A stretch of 64,000 bases of DNA. Origin: Paenibacillus etheri (lineage in GTDB: Bacteria > Bacillota > Bacilli > Paenibacillales > Paenibacillaceae). Positions 54,887-63,007 of the stretch are shown here, piece by piece. Position 1 is the first letter of the stretch; the number at the start of each line of letters is the position of its first letter. A model generated the notes under the pieces. The model worked only from the letters and a program-made list of their open reading frames with translations. It was not told the DNA's origin and ran no database searches. Made by a program: the position numbers and the translations under genes. Location of the stretch: contig NZ_LCZJ02000014.1 of the NCBI RefSeq assembly GCF_001012825.1, positions 1 through 64,000 of the forward strand. Reading direction: 5' to 3'.

Positions 54887-56131
54887 TTATGTGATAACTA
54901 CATCAGAATATCCTGCAAAAATAGTCTGTGTACCAGGACTAGTATCCGTCCATACCCCGATGTATCCACCTGGAGGAACGGAAGTAATATCAATATAATC
55001 TCCAATTAAGGTGACCGGTCCAACACCACCAGCGTTCGGATCGAAGGAGACGTTCGTTATTCTTGTGTTCGTAAATGTCTGACCACCGTTGATGGACCGT
55101 GCGACATATACATCTAGTAAGAATCCGTTAATTTGGTTGCTGTAATAGATCACATTCACTACGCCAGTCAAAGGATCGACATCGATCGCAGGGAAGAAGT
55201 TCTGGGATCCTGCGGGTGCACCGGTAATACTTACTGGAGTGCTCCAAGTCAAGCCCCTGTCATTTGAAATAGACATGAATACATCAGAATACCCTTGGCG
55301 GAAATCCTGCCAGATGGTATACACACGGTTGGTAAAGGGTCCGACCGACCGATCCGTTGAAATATTCGCAAACGTTAAGACACGGAAAGCATAACCAGGA
55401 ACGGGCAGAACTATGGGTACTGGTACGATCAAGGACACGAGGACAGGGGGACTAAATGTTGTACCACCATCAAAAGAGGGTCTGATCACAAATCGGAATT
55501 CTGGATTTGTTGTAATCCAGGCCCCGTACACCGTGCCTATCAAATCCACCGCAACATCGGGACGTTCTACTTGATTAGCTTCACTGGAAAGCAGGACAGG
55601 GGTATCCCATGTCGCTCCATTATCTCGGGAACGACTAAGGAATGCTGTTGAATTACCTCCGTTAGCTACATTGAACTGATGATTGTAGGAAACATAGATG
55701 TTTCCTAAATATGGGCTTGATTGTCCTACATCGATTGTGATATTCGTTTCGTCATTATTGATGTAGGTTCCAAATCCACTGCTTACAATTACGGGACTGC
55801 TGAAAGTAGTACCGTTGTTGGTGGAAATATAACAAATAGTCGTTCCATCTGAAGCGCCGGGAAATGCATGTGCAGAAATGACAAATGTATTTGGAAAGGA
55901 ATACGCAACAGCAGGTGCTTCGGCTCCAGTAAATCCTGGGGGTAGAGGCAGTAAAGATTGCGACCAGTTTGCACCGCCATCTAACGAGCGATACATCCCT
56001 ATTAATGGAACTCCGGTTGTAGTATCGACAGCTACTGCGATCATAATTCCGGGAATGAGCAGATTCACAGCAATATAAGGTTCGAACTTTGGTGGCAAAC
56101 CCGTCGTGACCTGAAAATTGAAATTTGTCAT
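54887..56131 (-). CDS. six-bladed Asp-box (BNR/sialidase-like) propeller protein
   Basis: A 414-residue protein. Six Asp-box motifs (S-x-D/N-x-G-x-T-W/F) are spaced along it: S-L-D-G-G-A-N-W, S-T-N-N-G-T-T-F, S-R-D-N-G-A-T-W, S-F-D-G-G-T-T-F, S-N-D-R-G-L-T-W and S-I-N-G-G-Q-T-F. This is the sialidase-type beta-propeller. I do not see the arginine triad of true sialidases clearly, so enzymatic activity is open. There is no signal peptide. Start at ATG 56131 behind GAGAGGTG. A CATATCATA at 56160-56168 on this strand fits the sigma-K -10 pattern, but I found no matching -35. A spore-surface location is therefore a guess. Confidence 0.8.
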   Translation of the reverse strand: MTNFNFQVTTGLPPKFEPYIAVNLLIPGIMIAVAVDTTTGVPLIGMYRSLDGGANWSQSLLPLPPGFTGAEAPAVAYSFPNTFVISAHAFPGASDGTTICYISTNNGTTFSSPVIVSSGFGTYINNDETNITIDVGQSSPYLGNIYVSYNHQFNVANGGNSTAFLSRSRDNGATWDTPVLLSSEANQVERPDVAVDLIGTVYGAWITTNPEFRFVIRPSFDGGTTFSPPVLVSLIVPVPIVLPVPGYAFRVLTFANISTDRSVGPFTNRVYTIWQDFRQGYSDVFMSISNDRGLTWSTPVSITGAPAGSQNFFPAIDVDPLTGVVNVIYYSNQINGFLLDVYVARSINGGQTFTNTRITNVSFDPNAGGVGPVTLIGDYIDITSVPPGGYIGVWTDTSPGTQTIFAGYSDVVIT

Positions 56132-56159
56132 TGTCACCTCTCCTTTTTTTTCTTCAATC

Positions 56160-56168
56160 TATGATATG
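56160..56168 (-). promoter_or_regulatory. possible sigma-K-type -10 of the propeller gene
   Basis: CATATCATA on the minus strand fits CATANNNTA. No AC pair lies at the expected 16-17 bases, so this is only a candidate. Confidence 0.25.
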
Positions 56169-56299
56169 TAACTAGCAGAAAAGAAACTGTGTACATGTCT
56201 AGTTAGCTATTAATCCACGCTTTTCCCCTTCCTCTTGCCTCACAACTTTCAGCATTCTGTCGAATAAGTTGATAGAAAACAAGAGGAGGAATGAGAACA

Positions 56300-56674
56300 A
56301 TGCCTTATACCACTGGTCTTATTACGAATACAAGAGCAACAGGAACTGCAGCAAGTTATGTGGCTGTCAGTGTTCGTAATACTAGTAACGCAAGCGCAAT
56401 GGTGGTCGTTGAAGTCTTTGGCGTTCCATATTCAACGCTTGCAATTACACCGCTTTATGTCACAGGTTATTATGTTCCAGCAATGAGTTCCGATATTAGA
56501 GAGTTCTTCATTGCGGGGAATGTGTCTTACGAGGTTCAGCTAAGCACCCCTTATCCATTGGCAAATGTAGTGTGCTCCACATTTGGTTTGGACGAGTTCG
56601 GGAATCTTGTTACCGATCAGCGAGTGCTTCAAAGTGAATTAACGGAAATCTCCGCACTTTCTATACCTGTATAA
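56300..56674 (+). CDS. small beta-rich protein of unknown function beside glycosyltransferases
   Basis: A 124-residue protein rich in Val, Thr, Ser and Ala with an alternating beta pattern (Y-V-A-V-S-V-R-N-T-S, M-V-V-V-E-V-F-G-V). It resembles single-domain beta sandwiches found on spore or cell surfaces of Bacillota, but I cannot name the family. It has no signal peptide. The many Ser/Thr residues would suit glycosylation. ATG 56300 is ten bases behind GGAGG; ATG 56291 abuts it and is unlikely. A terminator follows. Confidence 0.65.
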   Translation: MPYTTGLITNTRATGTAASYVAVSVRNTSNASAMVVVEVFGVPYSTLAITPLYVTGYYVPAMSSDIREFFIAGNVSYEVQLSTPYPLANVVCSTFGLDEFGNLVTDQRVLQSELTEISALSIPV

Positions 56675-56694
56675 CAGTTGTTGGTGGAAAAATT

Positions 56695-56737
56695 AAGCAG
56701 CAATCCCCGGAAGAAATAGGGCGGTTGCTGCTTTTTT
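56695..56737 (+). terminator. terminator after the beta-rich protein gene
   Basis: AAGCAGCAA pairs with TTGCTGCTT (imperfect CCCC/GGGCGG middle), then TTTTTT. Confidence 0.85.
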
Positions 56738-56834
56738 AGGCGCGCAATAAATCCTCTTAGGGCATTCACACAGGCACTAAGGTGAAATTTAAATATACTA
56801 ATCTTATAGTCCAATGTAGAGAGAGGTGAAAATT

Positions 56835-58043
56835 ATGGTGGATGTAGGGGTAGTTATGCCTTTGTATACCCAAAAGCCGGAATTTCTCCGGCAAGCTCTG
56901 GAGTCTGTTCTGCGCCAAACGTTCACCGAATTTCGACTGCTCATTGTAATTGATGGAGCACCAGAAATGGAACCGCTCGTGCGGTCCATAATTGCGGAGG
57001 ATCCGAGAGTAGCTATTATCTCTTATGTACAAAACAGGGGTATCGCACATGCGCTGAATACGGGCTTCGAGCTTTTGTTTAACGAACCTAGTATTCAGTA
57101 TTTGAGTTGGGTCTCCAGCGATAATGTTTATGAACCCCGGTTCCTCGAAATCCTTCGAGGTGCACTAGTGAAGGGGCCGCAGGAGCTAGGCATCGTGTAC
57201 AGTTCATTTCAAAGTATAGATAATGAGGGGAATCTACTTCATAACGAACATCAATTGGCTACTCAGCGTAATTATCAGTCACAGCCAAAAATAAAACTGC
57301 TGGATTACTCGCTTATCGGCGTTTCTTTTATGTACAAATCGCAGGTTGCGAAGCTTGTTGGAGGGTACGGCATGGAACCGGTGGAGGATTATGATTACTG
57401 GCTGAGACTGGCTGAACATTGTGATATTCGATTTATACCCGTGGAGCTGGTTAATTATCGTGTGGACTCTACCTATAGTGTATCTGCACAGTTACATTCC
57501 ACTGAAAATCATCGCAGATGGAGATATACTTATCACTTGACCCGCCATCAGGCGCGATTCCGTAGAGGAATTCCTCCTATGATTACCGTTTTATTTCCTG
57601 TAGTAAATGCTGGTGCGGAGGAAATAGCAAGGATAGAGAATCTGTATGAACAGACGTATAGCAATTATGAATGTCGGGTGCTGGATTTATCACTTACGGG
57701 TCAACCATCTGTTTTACTGAGTTCAATCCCTCATCCTGCAACGGAGTTCGTTTGTATGCCTGGAGTTAAGGAGTCGCACGCGATTTGTGGAGCGTTAGAG
57801 CACTTATCCACTCCCTATACGATAGTTCTAGGTCCAAAAATTTTTATTGGAGCCCTCGATATTGAATACATGCTGGAGGCCTTGATTAGTACCGGTGGAG
57901 ACATGATCTCCAATTTTTATACGGATGATCATAGCTTGATTGGATTTCGGCACAGGTATACCCCATCGACTAAAACTCACTACTATAATGAGCTGTTTCG
58001 AAGTGCAGATTTGTATGATCTGTTGAAGATCTATTTTTCCTAA
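56835..58043 (+). CDS. glycosyltransferase, GT2 family, two-domain
   Basis: A 402-residue cytoplasmic transferase. The N-terminal GT-A domain (about 1-225) starts V-G-V-V-M-P-L-Y and contains A-L-E-S-V-L-R-Q-T-F, I-V-I-D-G-A-P, the S-S-D-N-V motif in place of D-x-D, and E-D-Y-D-Y-W-L-R-L-A, the ED-type catalytic base region. The C-terminal part (about 245-400) repeats the start of a GT2 fold (I-T-V-L-F-P-V-V-N...L-Y-E-Q-T-Y-S-N-Y-E) but lacks a D-x-D and is probably degenerate. ATG 56835 follows GAGAGGTG. The GT4 gene follows 25 bases later. Confidence 0.87.
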   Translation: MVDVGVVMPLYTQKPEFLRQALESVLRQTFTEFRLLIVIDGAPEMEPLVRSIIAEDPRVAIISYVQNRGIAHALNTGFELLFNEPSIQYLSWVSSDNVYEPRFLEILRGALVKGPQELGIVYSSFQSIDNEGNLLHNEHQLATQRNYQSQPKIKLLDYSLIGVSFMYKSQVAKLVGGYGMEPVEDYDYWLRLAEHCDIRFIPVELVNYRVDSTYSVSAQLHSTENHRRWRYTYHLTRHQARFRRGIPPMITVLFPVVNAGAEEIARIENLYEQTYSNYECRVLDLSLTGQPSVLLSSIPHPATEFVCMPGVKESHAICGALEHLSTPYTIVLGPKIFIGALDIEYMLEALISTGGDMISNFYTDDHSLIGFRHRYTPSTKTHYYNELFRSADLYDLLKIYFS

Positions 58044-58068
58044 AATAATATGCGAATGAGTGATCGTA

Positions 58069-59166
58069 ATGAAGATTTTGTTCACCTTCTTCAACCCGAG
58101 CGGCGGCATGCAAACCCTGAACCGAGTGCGCTGCCAAGCATTACATGATCGCGGTGTAGAGTGTCATTTGTTGTACACACACCCTGGAAAAGGGCAACAA
58201 AATATTCCTAATATTCAAACCTATATTACCAATAATGATGGCGAGATCAGGGGATTGCTCACTCGGGAAGCCTTTGACTTGATTGTAGTGTGTACGGATA
58301 TTTACTTAGCGGAGAGGTTCAGGGGGGTTGGTTACAAGGGGCCGCTTGTTTTTGAGGTGCAGGGATTGGGGACGTTAGATGAAGCGGAGCAAGTTATTAA
58401 TAATTTTAATGAGCGGATTCACAAGCTAACCGATGCACTACTCTATCCTGAAACCACCCATTTGCAGACGCTTTTTAAAGGTGGATTTCCCTCCATTCCT
58501 CAATATTGCTTTGACAATCCGATCGATTGCAATCAGTTTGGATATACCAATTATCCCACGAAAAGCTTTCCCATCCTCGGCTGGGTGGGACGAATTCAAA
58601 CGAATAAGAATTGGAGAGAATTTCTACAAATCGGACAAAGGCTGCTGGCGATCCATCCCGAGCTATATTTATGGATTTTTCAGGACGATACGTTGTTTGA
58701 GCCGGAGCAAAAAGAAAGCTATGAACAATTTGTAGCCGAGACTGGGATTGCTTCACGTTTGATTTCGCATTCCAATGTTCCTCATGAGCAAATGGCAGAT
58801 TATATGAGCATTATTGGTGATTCGGGAGGACTGCTCTGTTCCACCTCTATTCTCGAGGGATTTGGGTATGCGGTAGCTGAGGCGATGTTATGCCGTTGTC
58901 CTGTACTTACTACGGATTCAGATGGTATTCGGAGACTTGTCATTAATAATTACACTGGAAAAATATACAATAGAGGGCAGCTGGATGATGCTGTGAATGC
59001 GGCTCTATCCTTAATGCATGATCCAGCGCTACGGGCCAGTATTAGGCTGAATGGGGAATGGCATATCCGAAACAACCTTTCCTCCGAGCTGTATGCTGAC
59101 AGATTTCTAAAGATGTCTCATCAATTGATTAGACGCAGGATTCATATTGAGCAGCGCTGGTCTTAA
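58069..59166 (+). CDS. glycosyltransferase, GT4-like (GT-B fold)
   Basis: A 365-residue GT-B transferase. The N-terminal domain begins M-K-I-L-F-T-F-F-N-P-S-G-G-M. The C-terminal nucleotide-sugar domain has G-W-V-G-R-I-Q-T-N-K-N (about 172-182) and the E-x7-E region S-I-L-E-G-F-G-Y-A-V-A-E-A-M (near 261-274), followed by V-L-T-T-D-S-D-G-I-R-R. It probably forms one unit with the GT2 gene and modifies a shared acceptor. Acceptor and sugar are unknown. Confidence 0.88.
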   Translation: MKILFTFFNPSGGMQTLNRVRCQALHDRGVECHLLYTHPGKGQQNIPNIQTYITNNDGEIRGLLTREAFDLIVVCTDIYLAERFRGVGYKGPLVFEVQGLGTLDEAEQVINNFNERIHKLTDALLYPETTHLQTLFKGGFPSIPQYCFDNPIDCNQFGYTNYPTKSFPILGWVGRIQTNKNWREFLQIGQRLLAIHPELYLWIFQDDTLFEPEQKESYEQFVAETGIASRLISHSNVPHEQMADYMSIIGDSGGLLCSTSILEGFGYAVAEAMLCRCPVLTTDSDGIRRLVINNYTGKIYNRGQLDDAVNAALSLMHDPALRASIRLNGEWHIRNNLSSELYADRFLKMSHQLIRRRIHIEQRWS

Positions 59167-59204
59167 CTCTGTGGTTAACCTGCAGGGTTAAGATGTTTTT
59201 TTAA
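59164..59204 (+). terminator. terminator of the glycosyltransferase unit
   Basis: TTAAC-CTG pairs with CAG-GTTAA around a GTTAAC-containing loop, followed by a T run that touches repeat copy C. Confidence 0.55.
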
Positions 59205-59300
59205 ATATAAGAATTTATATGCTTACGTTATAAATTATCCTTCTATTTCTCGCATAAACACTTACCGTCCTCATATGGACGCCGAAGGCGTTTATGCTTG
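59202..59300 (-). repeat. dispersed structured repeat, copy C
   Basis: On the minus strand it starts CAAGCATAAACGCC and continues to CTTATATTTA. Its outer stem GCATAAACGC/GTGTTTATGC is the most complete of the three copies (ten pairs). It begins within the last codons of the yedK-type gene, so the TAA of GCATAA is that gene's stop codon. Confidence 0.88.
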
Positions 59301-59966
59301 TGCCTCTTCAATTAATTCCTTCGTATCATTTCGAACATTTCCGACAGCTGTGGAAACTGGGTAGACTCTCATTTTGTTTTGATCATACGGCTTCAGGAGC
59401 TTTATTAGAGAGGTAGAGTCCTGATTGCCGCGATCCAGCCATTCTGTCTCATCCTCAGGCTTCAAAATAACCGGCATGCGATTATGGATTTCGACCATAA
59501 GATCGTTCGGGGTAGTCGTTATAATCGTACAGGTACTTAGTTTGTTACCCTTAGGGTCCATCCAAATATCATATAATCCGGCCATAGAGAAAATACCCCC
59601 ATCGCGCATCACGATCCGCATGGGTTGTTTGTTGCTACCTTGCACCTTCCATTCGTAGAAGCCATCAGAAGGGATAATGCAGCGGCGTGAGCTTACTAAG
59701 CGCTTGAAAGAAGCCTTTTCCAGTAGTGATTCTGCCCGTGCATTGATCATTTTACTGCCTATTTTGTCATCCTTTGCCCATGAAGGAACCAGACCCCAGC
59801 GCAGTTCCCCAAGCTTATTGCTGGAGCCTGTATTAATGACTGCAGGAATTTGCTGCATGGGCGCAGCGTTATATTTTGGCGCATAGTGGACAATGGTTGA
59901 ATCATTCGCAAAATATCTGACCATCAGCTCTTCCATAGTGACGGTTATTGTATAACGTCCGCACAT
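59292..59966 (-). CDS. SOS-response-associated peptidase family protein (YedK/HMCES)
   Basis: A 224-residue SRAP protein that crosslinks covalently to abasic sites in single-stranded DNA. Catalytic Cys2 follows the initiator Met (M-C-G-R-Y), the N-A-A-P-M motif supplies the asparagine, G-F-Y-E-W the glutamate, and H-N-R-M-P-V-I-L the histidine. All are intact. The last codons and stop coincide with repeat copy C. Confidence 0.93.
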   Translation of the reverse strand: MCGRYTITVTMEELMVRYFANDSTIVHYAPKYNAAPMQQIPAVINTGSSNKLGELRWGLVPSWAKDDKIGSKMINARAESLLEKASFKRLVSSRRCIIPSDGFYEWKVQGSNKQPMRIVMRDGGIFSMAGLYDIWMDPKGNKLSTCTIITTTPNDLMVEIHNRMPVILKPEDETEWLDRGNQDSTSLIKLLKPYDQNKMRVYPVSTAVGNVRNDTKELIEEAQA

Positions 59967-60122
59967 TATTTACACTCCCCATTCAGCAGATTAGAAGTTC
60001 GCTCAGTTTACAGCTAAAATACATCATGTTATGCTCGAAATATTTCTTAGCTTGTACGACTATTGATCGCCTGCGTCTTATTATAAACGAAGCGGAATGA
60101 ATGAAAAAAGAGGTGCTCATTG

Positions 60123-60572
60123 GTGATTCTGGTAAGCTCTTGTCTAGCTGGCATGAAGGTAAGATATAATGGGACGGATTGTCTGGATGAAACGATCCAG
60201 AAGCTTTTGAATGAGAATAAAGCCATTGCGGTGTGTCCGGAGTTATTAGGGGGATTCTCTACGCCTAGAGAGCCAGCCGAAATCATTGGTGGGAATGGCG
60301 AGGATGTGCTGGCAGGAACGGCTAAAGTAGTGGATCGTTCAGGTACAGATGTTACAGATATGTATTTAGAGGGTGCTTATATCACGCTTGCAAAAGCCCA
60401 AGAGGTCTCAGCTACGATGGTAGTGCTTAAAGAAAACAGTCCTTCTTGCGGCAGCGCCATGATTTATAATGGGGAATTCAAAGGGAAAAAAATAGCCGGA
60501 AATGGCGTTACTACAGCTTTACTTCGAAAAAATGGCATAAAGGTAACCTCTGAAGAGAATTGGCTATTATAA
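60123..60572 (+). CDS. DUF523 family protein
   Basis: A 149-residue protein beginning M-I-L-V-S-S-C-L-A-G at GTG 60123; a TTG one codon upstream is also possible. Four family cysteines are present: S-S-C-L, a cysteine before L-D (T-D-C-L-D), C-P-E-L-L-G-G, and S-P-S-C-G-S. The set suggests a metal or thiol site. DUF523 has no established function. AGAGGTG precedes the start. Confidence 0.85.
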   Translation: MILVSSCLAGMKVRYNGTDCLDETIQKLLNENKAIAVCPELLGGFSTPREPAEIIGGNGEDVLAGTAKVVDRSGTDVTDMYLEGAYITLAKAQEVSATMVVLKENSPSCGSAMIYNGEFKGKKIAGNGVTTALLRKNGIKVTSEENWLL

Positions 60573-60643
60573 TCCTAGCTTTCATAGGGAAATGATTACA
60601 ATATTGTGTTCTTTCGCTTGTGGAAAACTCACTTCTCGCGCGG

Positions 60644-60649
60644 TATAAT
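60644..60649 (+). promoter_or_regulatory. possible -10 before repeat copy B
   Basis: A perfect TATAAT in GCGCGGTATAAT. The best -35, TGGAAA at 17 bases, is poor. A transcript from here would carry repeat copy B in the 5' leader of the cysteine desulfurase mRNA. Confidence 0.35.
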
Positions 60650-60659
60650 TTAATAGTTC

Positions 60660-60759
60660 CAAGTATAAACGTCTTCGGCGTCCTTATAAGGACGGTTAGC
60701 GTTTAAGCGAGAAATATAAGGATAATGTATAACGTGAAACTTATACTTTCTTATATTTT
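60660..60759 (+). repeat. dispersed structured repeat, copy B
   Basis: It starts CAAGTATAAACG and ends CTTATATTTT, about 85% identical to copy A. The inner stem is CGTCC-TTATAA-GGACG. The second hairpin is GTATAA/TTATAC where copy A has GTATAG/CTATAC, a compensatory pair change. It lies 43 bases before the desulfurase start. Confidence 0.9.
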
Positions 60760-60802
60760 TAGAAGAACTATTTTCCTATACTCTAGAAGCGGAGAAATGA
60801 AT

Positions 60803-61948
60803 ATGAAAACCATCTATTTGGACCACGCCGCATCAACCCCGGTTCATCCCGAGGTGGCTAAGGTCATGCTGAATATAATGACAGAACAATACGGAAATGC
60901 GTCTAGTGTACATCAGTTCGGGCGTTCAGCTAAAAGAATATTGAATGGGGCGCGCGATTCTATCGCCGCCTTTTTGGGCTGTTTATCGGAAGAGTGGGTG
61001 TTCACTGGAGGCGGCACAGAGAGTGACAATTTAGCACTCTATGGAGCAGCAGCTGCAGTTTCCCATAAAGGAAAACATATCATCACCACCCAGATCGAGC
61101 ATCATGCAGTGTTACATACCTGCGAAGAGCTAGAGAAGGAAGGTTTCAAAGTAACCTATCTTCCTGTGGATTCGACGGGCAGGGTATCCGTCACAGACTT
61201 AGAAGCAGCGTTGCAGGAAGACACGGTGCTGATTAGCGTAATGTATGCCAACAATGAGGTAGGTACCGTTCAGCCGATTCAGGAGATTGGTCAGCTCGCT
61301 AAAGAACGGGGGATTCTGTTCCATGTAGATGCTGTACAAGCTCTTGGTGCTCTTCCGATTACATTACGAGAGCTTCCAGTAGATTACATGAGCTTTACTG
61401 CTCATAAGATCAATGGACCTCAAGGGATCGGGGGTCTATACGTTCGAAGCGGAGCGCCGCTACATCCAAGACTTCATGGCGGCCTTCAGGAGCGCGGGAG
61501 ACGTGCCGGAACAGAGAATCTAGCCGGAGCTGCTGGATTTGCCAAAGCCGTTGAAATAGCGGTTAAGGGGCTTTCAGAACGTCAACAGAATATGAAGTTC
61601 CTGCGGAACAGACTGCTCGGAGAGCTGGATACTCTGATTGGACGGGAGAGTTATTCGCTTAACGGTAATTCCGAGCACTTTTTACCTAGTATTCTGAATT
61701 TGAGCTTCCCAGGGGCTGGGACAGATGTTATGCTGATGAACCTGGATATGGAGGGGATTGCGGCAGCGAGCGGTTCGGCTTGCACGTCAGGATCACTGGA
61801 AATATCTCATGTTCTGAAAGCTATGGGACTTCCCAAAAATATTTTAGAGTCCGCGATTCGATTTAGTATCGGTTTGGGTAATACTACTGAAGAAATCGAG
61901 TACGTTGCTCGAAAAGTTGAAACCATTTTGAATCGCCTACGTAAATGA
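60803..61948 (+). CDS. cysteine desulfurase (IscS/YrvO-type)
   Basis: A 381-residue PLP enzyme that takes sulfur from cysteine for tRNA thiolation or cluster assembly. It has Y-L-D-H-A-A-S-T-P at the start, the PLP lysine in T-A-H-K-I-N-G-P-Q-G (near 201), and the persulfide cysteine in G-S-A-C-T-S-G-S-L (near 327). B. subtilis yrvO lies between cymR and mnmA; here it is 7.3 kb from cymR. I chose ATG 60803, eight bases behind GGAG; ATG 60797 is too close. Confidence 0.93.
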   Translation: MKTIYLDHAASTPVHPEVAKVMLNIMTEQYGNASSVHQFGRSAKRILNGARDSIAAFLGCLSEEWVFTGGGTESDNLALYGAAAAVSHKGKHIITTQIEHHAVLHTCEELEKEGFKVTYLPVDSTGRVSVTDLEAALQEDTVLISVMYANNEVGTVQPIQEIGQLAKERGILFHVDAVQALGALPITLRELPVDYMSFTAHKINGPQGIGGLYVRSGAPLHPRLHGGLQERGRRAGTENLAGAAGFAKAVEIAVKGLSERQQNMKFLRNRLLGELDTLIGRESYSLNGNSEHFLPSILNLSFPGAGTDVMLMNLDMEGIAAASGSACTSGSLEISHVLKAMGLPKNILESAIRFSIGLGNTTEEIEYVARKVETILNRLRK

Positions 61949-62048
61949 GACTAGTTACTTCTAGGTTTCGATCTGTATCGGGGCGATTCGGGCTTTTGGC
62001 TTTCTGAGAACTCGTAAGTACACTCAAAGTGAGGGGACCGAGGCAGCC

Positions 62049-62570
62049 ATGAGACTTCAAGATCTGATCGGCTTGGCTGTATTTGAAGTTGAAGAGGGTA
62101 ATGAAATCGGCAAGATTGTCGATATCCTGCTCGATTCAAACTGGAATATTACGGGTATTGAACTGGAAAGCAAATCTTTTTTTGGTGGTCATGTGAAATT
62201 TGTGGCATGGAAAGATATTGTGGCCTACGGCGAGGATGCTGTCATGATTCGTAGTAAAGAGTCGATTGATAAGGCAGATGCCGATCATATACCTTGTACT
62301 TTTCTACTTGGAAAGAACAAACTTAAGGATTTGAAAGTACTGACTACAACGGGAACTATACTTGGACGAATATCGGATGTTTATTTTGACCAAAAGTTGG
62401 GAAACACAATAGGAGCGCTGGAAATCAGTGACGGGCTTGTGACTGATTTGATCGAAGGCCGCAAATGGCTGCCTTGTTCTGATGAGATGTCCATTGGTGA
62501 GAATGCTTTAATGGTTCCTGCGATGAGCGAAGAACGGCTACAAAAAGCCATTAATATTGTTAACGGATAG
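62049..62570 (+). CDS. PRC-barrel domain protein (YrrD-like)
   Basis: A 173-residue protein with two PRC-barrel domains: residues about 1-75 (G-L-A-V-F-E-V-E-E-G-N-E-I-G-K-I-V-D-I-L-L-D) and about 90-165 (V-L-T-T-T-G-T-I-L-G-R-I-S-D-V-Y-F-D). B. subtilis yrrD has the same architecture and lies before yrrI, as here. Function is unknown; PRC barrels often bind partner proteins or RNA. Confidence 0.85.
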   Translation: MRLQDLIGLAVFEVEEGNEIGKIVDILLDSNWNITGIELESKSFFGGHVKFVAWKDIVAYGEDAVMIRSKESIDKADADHIPCTFLLGKNKLKDLKVLTTTGTILGRISDVYFDQKLGNTIGALEISDGLVTDLIEGRKWLPCSDEMSIGENALMVPAMSEERLQKAINIVNG

Positions 62571-62584
62571 GTGGAATGTATTAT

Positions 62585-62794
62585 ATGAAGTGTCCAAATT
62601 GCAACTCCAAAGATATCGGAAAGATTGGTTCCCACCAGTTCTATTGCTGGGGCTGTTTCATTGAATTGACGGTAAACGGCGAGAAGATGTCGGTTTATCA
62701 GGTTGAAGAAGACGGCACACTCAGCTCGCTAGACGATCTGTTCTCCGGGGATGATATGACTCAGGATTTCCCGCAAATTCATGCGTCGTCTTAA
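62585..62794 (+). CDS. small zinc-ribbon protein
   Basis: A 69-residue protein. C-P-N-C near the start and C-W-G-C near residue 22 form a four-cysteine zinc ribbon. The C-terminal half is acidic (S-L-D-D-L-F-S-G-D-D). ATG 62585 is nine bases behind GGTGGA; ATG 62576 is too close to it. It is cotranscribed with the PRC-barrel gene (14-base gap). B. subtilis has a small gene (yrzR) in the same place; I infer correspondence only from position. Confidence 0.75.
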   Translation: MKCPNCNSKDIGKIGSHQFYCWGCFIELTVNGEKMSVYQVEEDGTLSSLDDLFSGDDMTQDFPQIHASS

Positions 62795-62835
62795 CTATGA
62801 ATCTTGCTTTGTAAGCAAGAATGATCTATGCACTT

Positions 62836-62891
62836 AAAGCGTCAATCTCCTTTCAGCTGAAATCAGCTGTAGGGTTATTGACGCTTTTTTT
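62836..62891 (+). terminator. terminator before the AI-2E transporter gene
   Basis: AAAGCGTCAAT pairs with ATTGACGCTTT, with CAGCTGA/TCAGCTG inside, followed by seven T. Confidence 0.9.
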
Positions 62892-63007
62892 GGGCAAAGG
62901 TCTCACTTTGTGGGGTTATTTTATGTGCTCGATGGTTATTTTGCTGCGGCCATACATATACTTATTTACGAAGCTAGTCCAGTCTACAGCCGCAGGAGGG
63001 TACACTC

